In this document: piece by piece, positions 1 through 8,377 of the stretch
Layout of the letters: each line of letters begins with the position of its first letter
How positions within the stretch are numbered: the first letter of the stretch is position 1
Assembly (NCBI GenBank): GCA_025998755.1
Contig: AP024674.1
Span: forward strand, 3,054,162-3,118,161
Reading direction: 5' to 3'
Source of the DNA: Armatimonadota bacterium
Lineage (GTDB): Bacteria; Armatimonadota; UBA5829; DSUL01
DNA: 64,000 bases
Translations under genes and position numbers: made by a program
The notes under the pieces: generated by a model
The model's database searches: none
The model's input: the letters and a program-made list of their open reading frames with translations, nothing else
Told to the model about the DNA's origin: nothing

Positions 1-558
1 GATACTCTGGGGGCGGATCTGGATCCGGCGGCTCTGGGATGGCATCTGGAGTCTGGAAACGCCCTGACCTTTGAAGTGGTGCCGCGCAGAATAGGAGACC
101 GGGGAGGAGGTCTGGCGCGTGTGAACGGCCGGGTCCGGCTTCTGGAAGGACTGGCTCAGCCCCGGGACGACGTGGAGCTGGATCTGCGGTTCTACAACAC
201 GCTGACAACGTGGGTGCAGATAGACGCCCTGTTGGACCTCTTCGGCCTGAGCCGCGAAGACCTGGCGGGGCCGCAGGAGATGATCGCAGCCGCGGTGCGG
301 GGCGTCGCCCAGAGGCTGCCCACCTACGTGACCATCAAGGATGTGAAGTATCGCTGGGGTCACGGTCAGGAGGATGTGTATCCAGTGGCGCAGTTCGAGA
401 AGCTGTGGGGTGACATGACCGCGCTTCCGGACCTGCGTTGCGGATATCTGGTGGTGCCCCGGATGCGGGGACAGCAGCTCAAGGATCCTGCTGAGCTAGA
501 CGCCTGGGCGGCGGATGGCAGCCGGGAGTATGTGGAGAGTCTCTGCGACTTTGCCTGA
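1..558 (+). CDS. UTP--glucose-1-phosphate uridylyltransferase-like protein, C-terminal part
   Basis: The reading frame is open from the first base, so the start lies outside the window; about 185 residues are visible. The text resembles the C-terminal half of UDPGP-type nucleotidyltransferases, which make UDP-sugars from UTP and sugar-1-phosphate. [13 protein letters not shown] segment precedes EGLAQP, then [13 protein letters not shown] (a typical FNTNxxW-like sugar-binding stretch), then [19 protein letters not shown] and [11 protein letters not shown]. The nucleotide-binding N-terminus is not visible, so the substrate cannot be stated. Any UDP-N-acetylhexosamine pyrophosphorylase relative is the main alternative. 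The family is likely, the exact reaction is inferred. Confidence 0.6.
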   Translation, partial: DTLGADLDPAALGWHLESGNALTFEVVPRRIGDRGGGLARVNGRVRLLEGLAQPRDDVELDLRFYNTLTTWVQIDALLDLFGLSREDLAGPQEMIAAAVRGVAQRLPTYVTIKDVKYRWGHGQEDVYPVAQFEKLWGDMTALPDLRCGYLVVPRMRGQQLKDPAELDAWAADGSREYVESLCDFA

Positions 559-588
559 TTCGGCGCGGCGACCGCACGGAGGACAGCG

Positions 589-981
589 TTGAACCCATTT
601 TTCTTCACAGCCGGAGCGTGCGCTGCCGCGGTGCTGCAGTGGCCCCTGATTGCGCTTCTGCAGAAGACGGAAAGCCTTCCCGGTGTGCTGGCGCTCACCG
701 CCGCGGCGCTTTTGCCTCCGTGGTTTGCTGCCTTGGCTGTTACGCGACGGGCGCATCCTGCGGGTGAATCGGCGGTTATCTCTCCGGCGGCCCTCAAAAT
801 GCTGCGGCTTGCAGGTTGGGGGTGGCTGGCCTTGTCAGCGCTGCGCATCTTCCTGACAGACTCACTTGCCCTGTCAGGTCCCGAGCCGGCGTTCTGGCTC
901 TGCCTGACCACAGCAATACCGCCTTACTGCGCGGCTCTCTGGCTGCGCATTTTCACACGGTCATGCCCGTACAATTGCTAG
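589..981 (+). CDS. small integral membrane protein of unknown function
   Basis: A 130-residue protein starting at TTG with a good GGAGGA ribosome binding site 6-7 nt upstream. It begins 30 nt after the preceding gene and is probably co-transcribed. The sequence shows about four hydrophobic segments (roughly residues 2-22, 31-52, 70-90 and 100-122) separated by short charged loops. I recognise no family or motif. No promoter is evident ahead of it. A short membrane subunit or a quality-control protein would both fit; no function is proposed. Confidence 0.55.
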   Translation: MNPFFFTAGACAAAVLQWPLIALLQKTESLPGVLALTAAALLPPWFAALAVTRRAHPAGESAVISPAALKMLRLAGWGWLALSALRIFLTDSLALSGPEPAFWLCLTTAIPPYCAALWLRIFTRSCPYNC

Positions 982-998
982 ATTTGCGTCCGGTCGGG

Positions 999-1027
999 TT
1001 GACACTGCAGGGGTAGAGAGTTACTGT
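999..1027 (+). promoter_or_regulatory. possible sigma70-type promoter for the PEP-CTERM pair
   Basis: TTGACA at 999-1004 is followed after 17 nt by TACTGT at 1022-1027 (3 of 6 matches to TATAAT). It would give an approximately 190-nt leader before the first PEP-CTERM gene. The -35 is perfect and the -10 is weak, so this is a tentative call. Confidence 0.35.
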
Positions 1028-1227
1028 TAGGTTACGGCGCAGTTTTGCGTCTGGAGAATGGTCGGATGCGCGGCAGCCTGCGGCGGGCTCTCTGAGCGAC
1101 GAGAGGGGACAAGATCGTCCGCCTCTGCGGATTCTGGTTGACTCTCAGCGCAGCCGCGCGACGGCGACCCGGACGCCGGACAGGCCGGGAAGCCAAAAAA
1201 GGAGACAGAGGAAAGGAAGAGGTAAAG

Positions 1228-1878
1228 ATGAGAAGGGTTCTGCTTCTAGCAGCCGCGATGGTCGTTGTGGGAAGCTCCGCCTTCGCGTCTCTCGTGAACG
1301 GCGACTTCTCCGCGGGGGAGGCCAACTGGACCCGCTGGGCTGCTCCGTGGAGCAGCGGCACGAACTGGGCCATTACCAGCAACGGTCCCACCGCTCCGGA
1401 GGCTACGGCCTCCCTGATTCCTGGCGGCCAGGGCAGCTTCGGTTGGTATCAGGTGTATGAGTGCCCCGTGGGCTGGGTGTCCACGGTGAACGGGTTCTGG
1501 TCCGGCGACATCGCCGGCGCGGGGTGGGCGGAGATCATGCTGTTCAGCGTGGCTCCCGGTACTCCGGATGCGGTCATCGTCAATAAGATTGACTCCGGTG
1601 CGGCGGCCGACATCGCCTTCAAGAAGGATTCCTGGGGGATGAATCCGCCCACCCAGTGGAGCTGGCAGGCGGTAGGCCTGAGCCCGATGCCTGGCGGCAA
1701 TGGCGGCATCGTCACCAGCCAGGGTTGGGTGGTCGTGGCCATCAAGCTGGGTTCCGTCAGCGGCCAGCCCGTATCCCTTTCCGTCGACAACCTGACTTCC
1801 TGCTGCGTTCCCGAACCCGCAAGCATTCTGGCCCTGTCCCTGGGCCTGGGAACGGTGCTCATTCGCCGCAGGAAATAG
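1228..1878 (+). CDS. PEP-CTERM sorting domain protein, copy 1
   Basis: A 216-residue secreted protein. The ATG at 1228 follows AGGAAGAGG and gives a clean signal peptide (MRRVLLLAAAMVVVGSSAFA); the longer upstream frame has no signal. The mature part starts with LVNGDFSAGEANWTRW, a motif common at the front of carbohydrate-binding-like jelly-roll domains. The last 25 residues are a PEP-CTERM tail: VPEPASILALSLGLG, a short hydrophobic helix and RRRK. In this system an exosortase cleaves the tail and passes the protein to the cell surface or matrix; no exosortase is in the window. Its neighbour at 1986 is a close paralogue. The ligand is unknown. Confidence 0.85.
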   Translation: MRRVLLLAAAMVVVGSSAFASLVNGDFSAGEANWTRWAAPWSSGTNWAITSNGPTAPEATASLIPGGQGSFGWYQVYECPVGWVSTVNGFWSGDIAGAGWAEIMLFSVAPGTPDAVIVNKIDSGAAADIAFKKDSWGMNPPTQWSWQAVGLSPMPGGNGGIVTSQGWVVVAIKLGSVSGQPVSLSVDNLTSCCVPEPASILALSLGLGTVLIRRRK

Positions 1879-1985
1879 AGAATGTGACTCGCGCCGCCCG
1901 GACGGCTGATTGCTGAAGATCTGCTATCCGGGCGGTGTGGAAATGACAGTGTCTTCCGTTTGAGAGAAAGACAGAGGTGAAGGGA

Positions 1986-2639
1986 ATGAAGAAGGTTCTT
2001 CTTCTTGCTGCATTGATGATTTTGATCGGAAGCTCCGCCTTCGCGGGTGCTCTGATCAACGGTGACTTCTCAGCAGGCGAGACAGGATGGACCCGCTGGT
2101 CTGCTCCGTGGAGCAACGGCATCAGCTGGGGAGTGACCACCGGCGGACCGACCCCGCCCGAGGGGACGCTGTCCATTGCCCAGGGCGGCCAGGGCAGCTT
2201 CGGCTGGTACCAGACCTTCAACTGCCCGGTGGGTTACTACGCGACGGTCAATGCGCTCTGGAATGGCGACATCGCCAGCGCCGGCTGGGCGGAAATCATG
2301 CTGTTCAGCGTGGCTCCCGGCACTCCGGACGCGGCCATCGTCAACAAGATTGACACCGGCGCGGCGTCTGACATCTCCTTCAAGAAGGACTCCTGGGGCC
2401 TGAATCCGCCGACCGCCTGGAGTTGGCAGCCTGCGGGCCTGAGCCCGCTGCCGACCGGCAACGGCGGAATGGTAGTGAGCCAGGGCGTGATGGTTGTGGC
2501 CATCAAGCTGGGTTCCGTCAGCGGCCAGCCGGTGTCCCTCTCGGTTGACAACGTGGTGGCTTGCTGCGTTCCCGAACCCGCAAGCATTCTGGCCCTGTCC
2601 CTGGGCCTGGGAACGGTGCTCATTCGCCGCAGGAAGTAA
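1986..2639 (+). CDS. PEP-CTERM sorting domain protein, copy 2
   Basis: A 217-residue paralogue of the preceding gene. ATG at 1986 lies 6-9 nt after AGGTGA; an in-frame GTG at 1977 overlaps that ribosome binding site and is less likely. It has the same plan: signal peptide, LINGDFSAGETGWTRW start, conserved core with GGQGSFGWYQ and WAEIMLFSVAPGTPDA, then VPEPASILALSLGLG, a hydrophobic helix and RRRK. The two proteins differ mostly in the middle. The 3-prime ends are identical in DNA for 74 nt. A perfect terminator follows at 2675, so the pair probably forms one transcript. Confidence 0.87.
   Translation: MKKVLLLAALMILIGSSAFAGALINGDFSAGETGWTRWSAPWSNGISWGVTTGGPTPPEGTLSIAQGGQGSFGWYQTFNCPVGYYATVNALWNGDIASAGWAEIMLFSVAPGTPDAAIVNKIDTGAASDISFKKDSWGLNPPTAWSWQPAGLSPLPTGNGGMVVSQGVMVVAIKLGSVSGQPVSLSVDNVVACCVPEPASILALSLGLGTVLIRRRK
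2562..2635 (+). repeat. 74-nt perfect direct repeat encoding the PEP-CTERM tail
   Basis: The DNA at 2562-2635 is identical to 1801-1874. Both encode the CCVPEP...RRRK tail of the tandem PEP-CTERM genes. The flanking codons differ at many third positions, so the identity is confined to the tail and points to recent duplication with gene conversion. Confidence 0.85.
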
Positions 2640-2674
2640 CAAACAGGACTGTTCCGCGTTCGACTGACTGACCG

Positions 2675-2719
2675 GACCGCCGCCGTGCTTTCACCAGCAT
2701 CGGCGGCGGTCGCTTTTTT
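2675..2719 (+). terminator. intrinsic terminator after the PEP-CTERM pair
   Basis: Perfect 11-bp arms at 2675-2685 (GACCGCCGCCG) and 2701-2711, an inner 4-bp extension TGCT/AGCA, and a run of six T at 2714-2719. This separates the PEP-CTERM transcript from the flagellar operon. Confidence 0.9.
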
Positions 2720-2869
2720 GCCTTCTCGCCTGCTGCCCCTAAAGGTTCCCGCCAGAGAGTCCGTTTGCTTTCATTGAGCGAGCTTCCGCCTGCGGCGGCG
2801 GGAGCGCACGGATTTCACGGAAGGACGCAGCGGGAACCGGCGCGACCGGTTCCTTTCGGAGGTCGCATT

Positions 2870-4750
2870 ATGCTTCAAGCGATGTTCAACGGAGTCTCCG
2901 GGGTCCAGGCGCATAAGACGGCGCTGGACATCATCGGAAACAACGTGGCCAACGTCAACACCATCGCCTTCAAGGCCAACAGGGTCGTCTTCAAGGATGC
3001 CATCTCTCAGACCCTTCGCCCGGCAACGCAACCCACCCAGACCGGTATCGGAGGGACCAACCCGTTCCAGGTGGGGCTGGGCGTCTCAGTGGGCTCCGCC
3101 GATCCGGACCTGAGGCAGGGCTCCATGCAGCCCACCAACAAAAGCACGGACGTAGCCATCGAGGGCAACGGATTCCTGATTACTAGCGACGGCTCGCAGA
3201 AGTATTACACCCGGGATGGTTCATTCTACATCGACTCCGCGGGCAACCTGGTCTCGACAGGAACCGGGCTCTATGTGCTGGGGTGGACCGCCGATCCGCA
3301 GACGGGGGCCATTGACACCACCCGACTGATCGAGCCTAGCTCCAGGATACAGATTTTCATCGGCCAAACCGCTCTTGCCCGCGCCACATCTCTGGTGGAG
3401 GTGGGCGGGAACCTGAACGCGGAAAGTTCTCCCGGCACGATGCAGCAGATGTCGGTGACGGTCTTCGACAGCCAGGGCGTCAAGCATCCACTGGTCATCA
3501 GTTTCGTGAAGACCAATCAGGATAGCAACTGGCTCTGGTTCGCGGATTCCCCGGAGCGCGCGCCCGCGACGCCGGCAACGCTGATTCCCGGTCCCACCTC
3601 GGCGGCGCAGGTGACCGGCACGCAGGACATCTCTGGCGGTATCTCCCTGGCCGCGCCTTCCAACCTGATCTTCCTGGATGGCAGCGGCAACACCATCGCC
3701 ACCGCCACTCTCACGAACGGGATGACTCCCAGTCAGGTGGTTGCGGCCATCGATACGGCGTTCGCCAGCGTTGCCCCTCCCTTGAAAGTGTCGGCATCAG
3801 TCAATGGGTCCGGGCGACTCGTGCTGACCAATACAACAGAGGGCTCCCAGAGCCTCATTCGGATCTCTCCGTCTTCGGACGCGGCCGCCCTGAGCGCCCT
3901 GGGCCTCAGCGCTGGCTCCACCTCCGGTTCCGGTAACTTCTTCCGGCCGCCCACGTCTCCGAACACGCTGACCATCAACGGTGTGACAATCAATATCCTG
4001 CCAACCGACACGGCGGCAACCGTGGCCCAGAAGATCAATGGGGCAGGTGCCGGCGTTACAGCCACCGCGACGAGCGGTAAGATCAGTCTGCAGTCGCTGG
4101 TGAAGGGCAGCGGGGGCAACATCTCCCTTTCCACGGGTCTGGGATACACTCTGCAGGACGTCTTCGGCGTGGGATACACCACCGTGGACGGCACCGGTGT
4201 GCCCATGGGCAGCGGCACCATCGGATTCGACGCCAACGGCAAGCCTCTGACCACCGACATCGGGGTGAGCCTGACGCTGGCCGCACCCCACGGGGCCATT
4301 AACCCGCTTGTGTTCCGGGTGAATCTGTCCAACATGAGCCAGCTGGCGGGCGCTCCCGACGTGCAGGCCCTCCGGCAGGACGGTCTGGCGCTGGGGACCC
4401 TGGAAAGCATCGCCATCGGCAAGGATGGCGTCATCTCCGGCCGGTTCACCAACGGAATCACCCAGTCGCTGGCGCAGCTTGCGATGGCGGACTTCCGCAA
4501 TCCTGCTGGTCTGACACGCGCCGGCAACAACCTGTGGCTGGAGAGCTCCAACTCCGGGCTGGCGCAGGTGGGAATCCCCTCCCTGGGAAGCCGCGGCCGC
4601 ATCACCGCGGGATTTGTTGAGCTTTCCAACGTGGACCTGCCAACGGAGTTCACGAACATGATCGTGGCGCAGCGTGGTTTCCAGGCGAACGCCCGGCTGA
4701 TCACGACGTCGGATGAGGTGCTGCAGGAGCTGGTCCAGCTCAAGCGGTGA
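2870..4750 (+). CDS. flgE: flagellar hook protein FlgE
   Basis: A 626-residue protein of the flagellar rod/hook family that polymerises into the hook outside the cell. ATG at 2870 follows GGAGG, and the N-terminus MLQAMFNGVSGVQAHKTALD with NNVANVNTIAFKANRV is the classic FlgE/FlgF/FlgG helix. STDVAIEGNGFLI lies near residue 95. The C-terminal helix contains LPTEFTNMIVAQRGFQANAR. Near residues 360-410 there is a hook-IN-like repeat (LTINGVTINILPTDTAATVA...ING). It is longer than the 400 residues of enteric FlgE, consistent with extra surface domains D2/D3. It is the first gene of the flagellar block; flgD and fliK are not visible upstream. Confidence 0.95.
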   Translation: MLQAMFNGVSGVQAHKTALDIIGNNVANVNTIAFKANRVVFKDAISQTLRPATQPTQTGIGGTNPFQVGLGVSVGSADPDLRQGSMQPTNKSTDVAIEGNGFLITSDGSQKYYTRDGSFYIDSAGNLVSTGTGLYVLGWTADPQTGAIDTTRLIEPSSRIQIFIGQTALARATSLVEVGGNLNAESSPGTMQQMSVTVFDSQGVKHPLVISFVKTNQDSNWLWFADSPERAPATPATLIPGPTSAAQVTGTQDISGGISLAAPSNLIFLDGSGNTIATATLTNGMTPSQVVAAIDTAFASVAPPLKVSASVNGSGRLVLTNTTEGSQSLIRISPSSDAAALSALGLSAGSTSGSGNFFRPPTSPNTLTINGVTINILPTDTAATVAQKINGAGAGVTATATSGKISLQSLVKGSGGNISLSTGLGYTLQDVFGVGYTTVDGTGVPMGSGTIGFDANGKPLTTDIGVSLTLAAPHGAINPLVFRVNLSNMSQLAGAPDVQALRQDGLALGTLESIAIGKDGVISGRFTNGITQSLAQLAMADFRNPAGLTRAGNNLWLESSNSGLAQVGIPSLGSRGRITAGFVELSNVDLPTEFTNMIVAQRGFQANARLITTSDEVLQELVQLKR

Positions 4751-4853
4751 CACCCTGAGCCGGGCCCGACCTGATAGCCGATAAACCATGGTGAGAATCT
4801 CCTGACCGGGAGCCGGGCCGCCGGCCCGGCTCCCTTCCAGCGCCGGTGAGCGG

Positions 4854-5075
4854 ATGATAGAGCTGACACGCATCAACGATTCCCCCCTGATGGTGAACCC
4901 CGACCTCATCGAGTTCATCGAGCAGACGCCGGACACGGTCATAAGCCTGACCACAGGGCGCAAGCTGATGGTCCGGGAGTCCGTGGAGGAGGTCGTGGAG
5001 CGGATCATCGCCTTCCGCAGAAGCATTAGCGGCGGTCCCTTGACGGCCACAAGGGAGAGCGGCCATGCGGCGTAA
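4854..5075 (+). CDS. flbD: FlbD-family flagellar protein
   Basis: A 73-residue protein matching the small FlbD family found between flgE and motA in many Firmicutes-type flagellar operons. It begins MIELTRINDSPLMVNPDLIE and continues EQTPDTVISLTTGRKLMVRES, the diagnostic pattern of this family. Its role is not well established; it is distinct from the Caulobacter regulator of the same name. It overlaps the motA start by 11 nt, suggesting translational coupling. Confidence 0.9.
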   Translation: MIELTRINDSPLMVNPDLIEFIEQTPDTVISLTTGRKLMVRESVEEVVERIIAFRRSISGGPLTATRESGHAA

Positions 5076-5940
5076 CACGCGGCGGGAGGTTATCGGCCCC
5101 CAGCGTCCGGGCAGGACGCGAGACGGGATTGTGGATCTGGCTACCATCGCTGGGCTGGCACTGGCGTGGGGAGCACTGCTCACGGCGCTCATTCTGGAGG
5201 GAGGACACCCCGCAGATCTGGTGCTGGTCTCTCCTCTGGTGCTCGTTCTGGGCGGAACGTTGGGAGCTACCTGCGTGACGGTGTCCCTGGAAGAGATCCG
5301 CAGGCTCCCCGCCTACCTGCGCCTGGGTTTGCGCGCTCCGTTGATGGATCCGCTGGCTGTCGTCAACACGATGGTTGACTTTGCGCGCCGCGCCCGGCAG
5401 GAGGGGATCCTGGGACTGGAAGCCAGCGCGCGCAGGCTGGAGAACCGCTTCATGCGCCGGGGTATCGAGCTGGTGGTGGACGGCACGCCGTCCGAGCTCA
5501 TCCGCGAAATTCTCGAGACAGACATCGCCTCCATGCTCCAGCGCCACCGCCGCGGAGCGGACCTGATGGCCACCGCCGGAGGATTCGCCCCCACCATGGG
5601 AATCATCGGGACGGTGATGGGGCTCATCCACATGTTAAAGAGCCTGAGCGAGCCCGGCAAGATGGGCCCGGCCATCGCGGCCGCGTTTCTGGCCACTCTC
5701 TACGGTGTAATGCTGGCCAACCTCTTCTTCCTGCCCATCAGCAACAAGCTGCGCTACCGCTCCGAACAGGAGGCGGCCATCTACGAGATGATCATCGAGG
5801 GCGTGCTGGCCATCCAGTCCGGAGACAATCCCAGGATGGTGCAGATGAAGATGCTGGCGTTCTTGTCCCCGGATCTTCAGAACCGGGCCGCGCGCCTTCG
5901 CGAAGAGAATCCCCGCGAGACGGAGAGACGGGCGGCCTGA
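5065..5940 (+). CDS. motA: flagellar motor stator protein MotA
   Basis: A 291-residue inner-membrane protein of the MotA/TolQ/ExbB proton-channel family. With MotB it forms the stator that turns ion flow into torque. Visible features are two N-terminal membrane segments (about residues 25-45 and 50-72), a charged cytoplasmic loop (about 75-170), and the channel helices GGFAPTMGIIGTVMGLIHML and GPAIAAAFLATLYGVMLANL. The start ATG at 5065 overlaps flbD. An extra 20-residue arginine-rich stretch precedes the first helix. Coupling ion cannot be decided from the sequence alone. Confidence 0.95.
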   Translation: MRRNTRREVIGPQRPGRTRDGIVDLATIAGLALAWGALLTALILEGGHPADLVLVSPLVLVLGGTLGATCVTVSLEEIRRLPAYLRLGLRAPLMDPLAVVNTMVDFARRARQEGILGLEASARRLENRFMRRGIELVVDGTPSELIREILETDIASMLQRHRRGADLMATAGGFAPTMGIIGTVMGLIHMLKSLSEPGKMGPAIAAAFLATLYGVMLANLFFLPISNKLRYRSEQEAAIYEMIIEGVLAIQSGDNPRMVQMKMLAFLSPDLQNRAARLREENPRETERRAA

Positions 5941-5943
5941 GAG

Positions 5944-6711
5944 ATGCGCGCCAGGCTGTCAGCGGGGAAACCGGCGGGTGAAGGAGGCCACGACAGCGGA
6001 GGGCCGATGCGCTGGCTGCTGACCTACGCTGACATGATCACCCTTCTGATGGCCTTCTTCATTATGCTCTACTCCATGTCCATCCTGAATCTGGCGCGCT
6101 TTCAGGAGGTTGCTCTCTCCATCCGCAGCGGTTTTGGCGAAGAGCACAAGGGCAGGGGGCTGACCGCCCAAGGAGCATCGAGAGGAGCAGGCATCAGACC
6201 GCTGGAGGCAGGGGGAAGTGTGGCGGGAGTTCCTTATTCCCTCATACGCGGCCTGAAAAGTGAGATCCAGCGTAAGGGGCTGGAGGGCAAAATCCTCCTG
6301 GGATCCGATGAGCGGGGGTTAGTCATCACTCTGCTCTCCGACCGCGTGCTTTTCCCGGTTGGGGAGGCGAGGATCCGGCCGGAGGCGCAGGAGATCCTCA
6401 AAGGGATCGCCTCTCTGATTCGCGAAACGCCCAACGATGTGCGCGTGGAAGGGCACACCTGCAGCCTGCCGGTGCGTTCCGGTCCGTTCGCCACAAACTG
6501 GGAGCTATCCACCGCCCGCGCTACAGAAGTGGTGCGGTTTCTCATTGAGTATGGCGTCCCTGCGAGGCGACTTTCCGCTGCGGGATATGCCGACCAGCAT
6601 CCGGCCGCTTCCAATGCCAGCGAGGCCAGCCGTGTCCGCAACCGCCGGGTGGAGATCGTCCTGCTGCGCCCGGTTGTGGGCGGAGATCCCTCGCCTTCCG
6701 TCCCGCGCTGA
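5944..6711 (+). CDS. motB: flagellar motor stator protein MotB
   Basis: A 255-residue protein with one N-terminal transmembrane helix and a C-terminal OmpA-like peptidoglycan-binding domain that anchors the stator to the wall. The ion-carrying aspartate is in the motif WLLTYADMITLLMAFF (Asp30 in this numbering). The OmpA domain (about 125-245) contains VRVEGHT, NWELSTARA and RVRNRRVEIVL. The position after EGHT, commonly Asp in this family, is Cys here. The gene starts 3 nt after the motA stop, so the two are co-translated. Confidence 0.95.
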   Translation: MRARLSAGKPAGEGGHDSGGPMRWLLTYADMITLLMAFFIMLYSMSILNLARFQEVALSIRSGFGEEHKGRGLTAQGASRGAGIRPLEAGGSVAGVPYSLIRGLKSEIQRKGLEGKILLGSDERGLVITLLSDRVLFPVGEARIRPEAQEILKGIASLIRETPNDVRVEGHTCSLPVRSGPFATNWELSTARATEVVRFLIEYGVPARRLSAAGYADQHPAASNASEASRVRNRRVEIVLLRPVVGGDPSPSVPR

Positions 6712-6850
6712 TTTTTCACCTCCCGGCATCGTTCCCCTGCAGGAGCAGCGCCTTCTTGCCGATAGATACGGCGAAGACCCGGCTGCGGGAATACGCTTCT
6801 CGCCCGCAAACCGGAAACCACCCGCGCAGGAAACCAAGAGGTATCGGCAC

Positions 6851-7327
6851 ATGAGACGAATGCTGAGCGGCAACAACGGCAAGATCCCCATCTTCATACT
6901 CGCCGGAGTCCTGGTGCTGGCGCTTGCCGGCACAGGGTTTTTCGTCCTGAAAGGCAAGGGCGGAGACGATAAACACAAGGAGGCTCCCCCTGAGCCGGAG
7001 CATCTGATGACGCTTGAGCCATTCATCCTGAACCTGGCTGACGCAGACTCGGCGCGCTATCTGAAGATGGAGGTCAGCCTGGGTGTCAAGGGTGAGGTTG
7101 CCGCTGCGGGAGGTGGCCACGGCGGTCACGGCGGGGGCGGCGAGGACCCGAAGGTAACGGTTATCCGGGACACCATCATCCGCGTCACCAGCAGCCACAC
7201 CTACCGCGAACTGCTGAGTGCTGAGGGCAAGGAGAAGCTCAAGAAAGAGATCAAGGAGGCCATCGAGCACGCCGTCAAGGACCTGGAAGTCTCGAACGTT
7301 TACTTCACCAGCTTTGCGATGCAATGA
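6851..7327 (+). CDS. fliL: flagellar basal body-associated protein FliL
   Basis: A 158-residue single-pass membrane protein that sits beside the stator in known systems. ATG at 6851 follows AAGAGG; a longer open frame upstream overlaps motB and lacks a ribosome binding site. Residues 12-35 are the membrane helix (PIFILAGVLVLALAGTGFF). The periplasmic domain has LMTLEPFILNLADADSARYLKM, VIRDTIIRVTSSHTYREL and KKEIKEAIEHAV. A glycine/histidine-rich loop (AAAGGGHGGHGGGGE, about residues 84-98) interrupts the domain. About 140 nt between motB and fliL hold no gene. Confidence 0.93.
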   Translation: MRRMLSGNNGKIPIFILAGVLVLALAGTGFFVLKGKGGDDKHKEAPPEPEHLMTLEPFILNLADADSARYLKMEVSLGVKGEVAAAGGGHGGHGGGGEDPKVTVIRDTIIRVTSSHTYRELLSAEGKEKLKKEIKEAIEHAVKDLEVSNVYFTSFAMQ

Positions 7328-7381
7328 CCGGGGCGGCAGGCCCCCGTGCGGCCTGCGCCGCTTGATTACGGAGAGGATAGA

Positions 7382-8377
7382 GTGTCTGGAATACTGTCTC
7401 AGGAGGAGATAGACGCCCTCCTTTCCGTCTATTCATCGGGTGGGGCGTCGCCGGGGAAGGCTGGCGAGGGCACCCGCTCGCGCGAGGTGCGGCTGTATGA
7501 CTTCGCGCACCCCGAGAAGTTCTCCAAGGAGCAGCTGCGGCAGCTGGAGGCGGTGCATAACAGCTTCGCATCGTCGCTGACCCATCGCCTTTCCGCAACC
7601 CTTCGCAGCACGCTGGAGGTCCGGCACACCACGCTGGACCAGTGCAGTTTCGAGGAGTATCTCAAGAGCATCCCCAACCCCACCCTTACGTCCACATTCA
7701 AGCTGGAACCGGCTGGGGTGAAGGCGGTCATTGAGGTCAACCCCAACATCGTCTTCGTGCTGGTGGACCTGATGACTGGGGGCTTCGGCGAGCCGAAGAT
7801 CACCAATCGGCCGGTGACACCCATCGAGCTGAAGCTGATGGAGAGTGTCCTGAAGACGGCGCTCTCGGAGTATCAGAGCGCCTGGGCGCAGTTCACAGAG
7901 GTCAAATGCTCGCTGGAGCGGGCGGGAAGCGATCAGATGGTGAACCCCATCGCCCGCCCGAAAGACCGGATGGTGAGCGTCTGCTTCGAGCTGCAGACCG
8001 CCTCGCAGGTGGGTCTAATCTCCCTGTGCATTCCCATCTCCGGCGTGGAGGCGCTGCTTTCATCGCTGGGTCAGAGAGGGGAGGCGGTTCAGAGCCGCGC
8101 GGATGAGCGGACGAAGATTGAGCAGCACCTGAAGGGCAGCCAGGTGGTGGCCACAGTGGTGCTGGGAACTGCCGGAGTCACGCTCCGGGACATCCTGGAT
8201 CTTGCTCCCGGCGATACGGTGCGTCTGGACCAGCCGGTGGACCGAGAGATACGACTGGCGGTGCAGGGGGTGCCCAAGTTTCACGCGGTCCCGGGCGTGC
8301 TGGGCCGCAAGCTGGCCGTGCAGCTGACGCGCACTGTGGGCCAGGACACGCAGGTTCTGGATAAAGAAGCCGCCTGA
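7382..8377 (+). CDS. fliM: flagellar motor switch protein FliM
   Basis: A 331-residue C-ring protein. GTG at 7382 after GGAGAGG gives the standard N-terminus SGILSQEEIDALLS, the CheY-phosphate binding peptide. The middle CheC-like domain includes FAHPEKFSKEQLRQLEAVH, LRSTLEVRHTTLDQCSFEEYL and LVDLMTGGFGEP, and the SpoA-type C-terminal domain covers about residues 245-320 (GSQVVATVVLGTAGVTLRDIL, LAPGDTVRLDQPV). Order and length match the family. The following gene is fliN, but only after an unusually long structured spacer. Confidence 0.95.
   Translation: MSGILSQEEIDALLSVYSSGGASPGKAGEGTRSREVRLYDFAHPEKFSKEQLRQLEAVHNSFASSLTHRLSATLRSTLEVRHTTLDQCSFEEYLKSIPNPTLTSTFKLEPAGVKAVIEVNPNIVFVLVDLMTGGFGEPKITNRPVTPIELKLMESVLKTALSEYQSAWAQFTEVKCSLERAGSDQMVNPIARPKDRMVSVCFELQTASQVGLISLCIPISGVEALLSSLGQRGEAVQSRADERTKIEQHLKGSQVVATVVLGTAGVTLRDILDLAPGDTVRLDQPVDREIRLAVQGVPKFHAVPGVLGRKLAVQLTRTVGQDTQVLDKEAA

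Noticed and set aside
3733-5050. Long antisense frames opposite flgE and flbD
   Set aside because: Shadow frames; low-complexity Ser/Arg/Pro text, no ribosome binding sites, and strong genes on the other strand.
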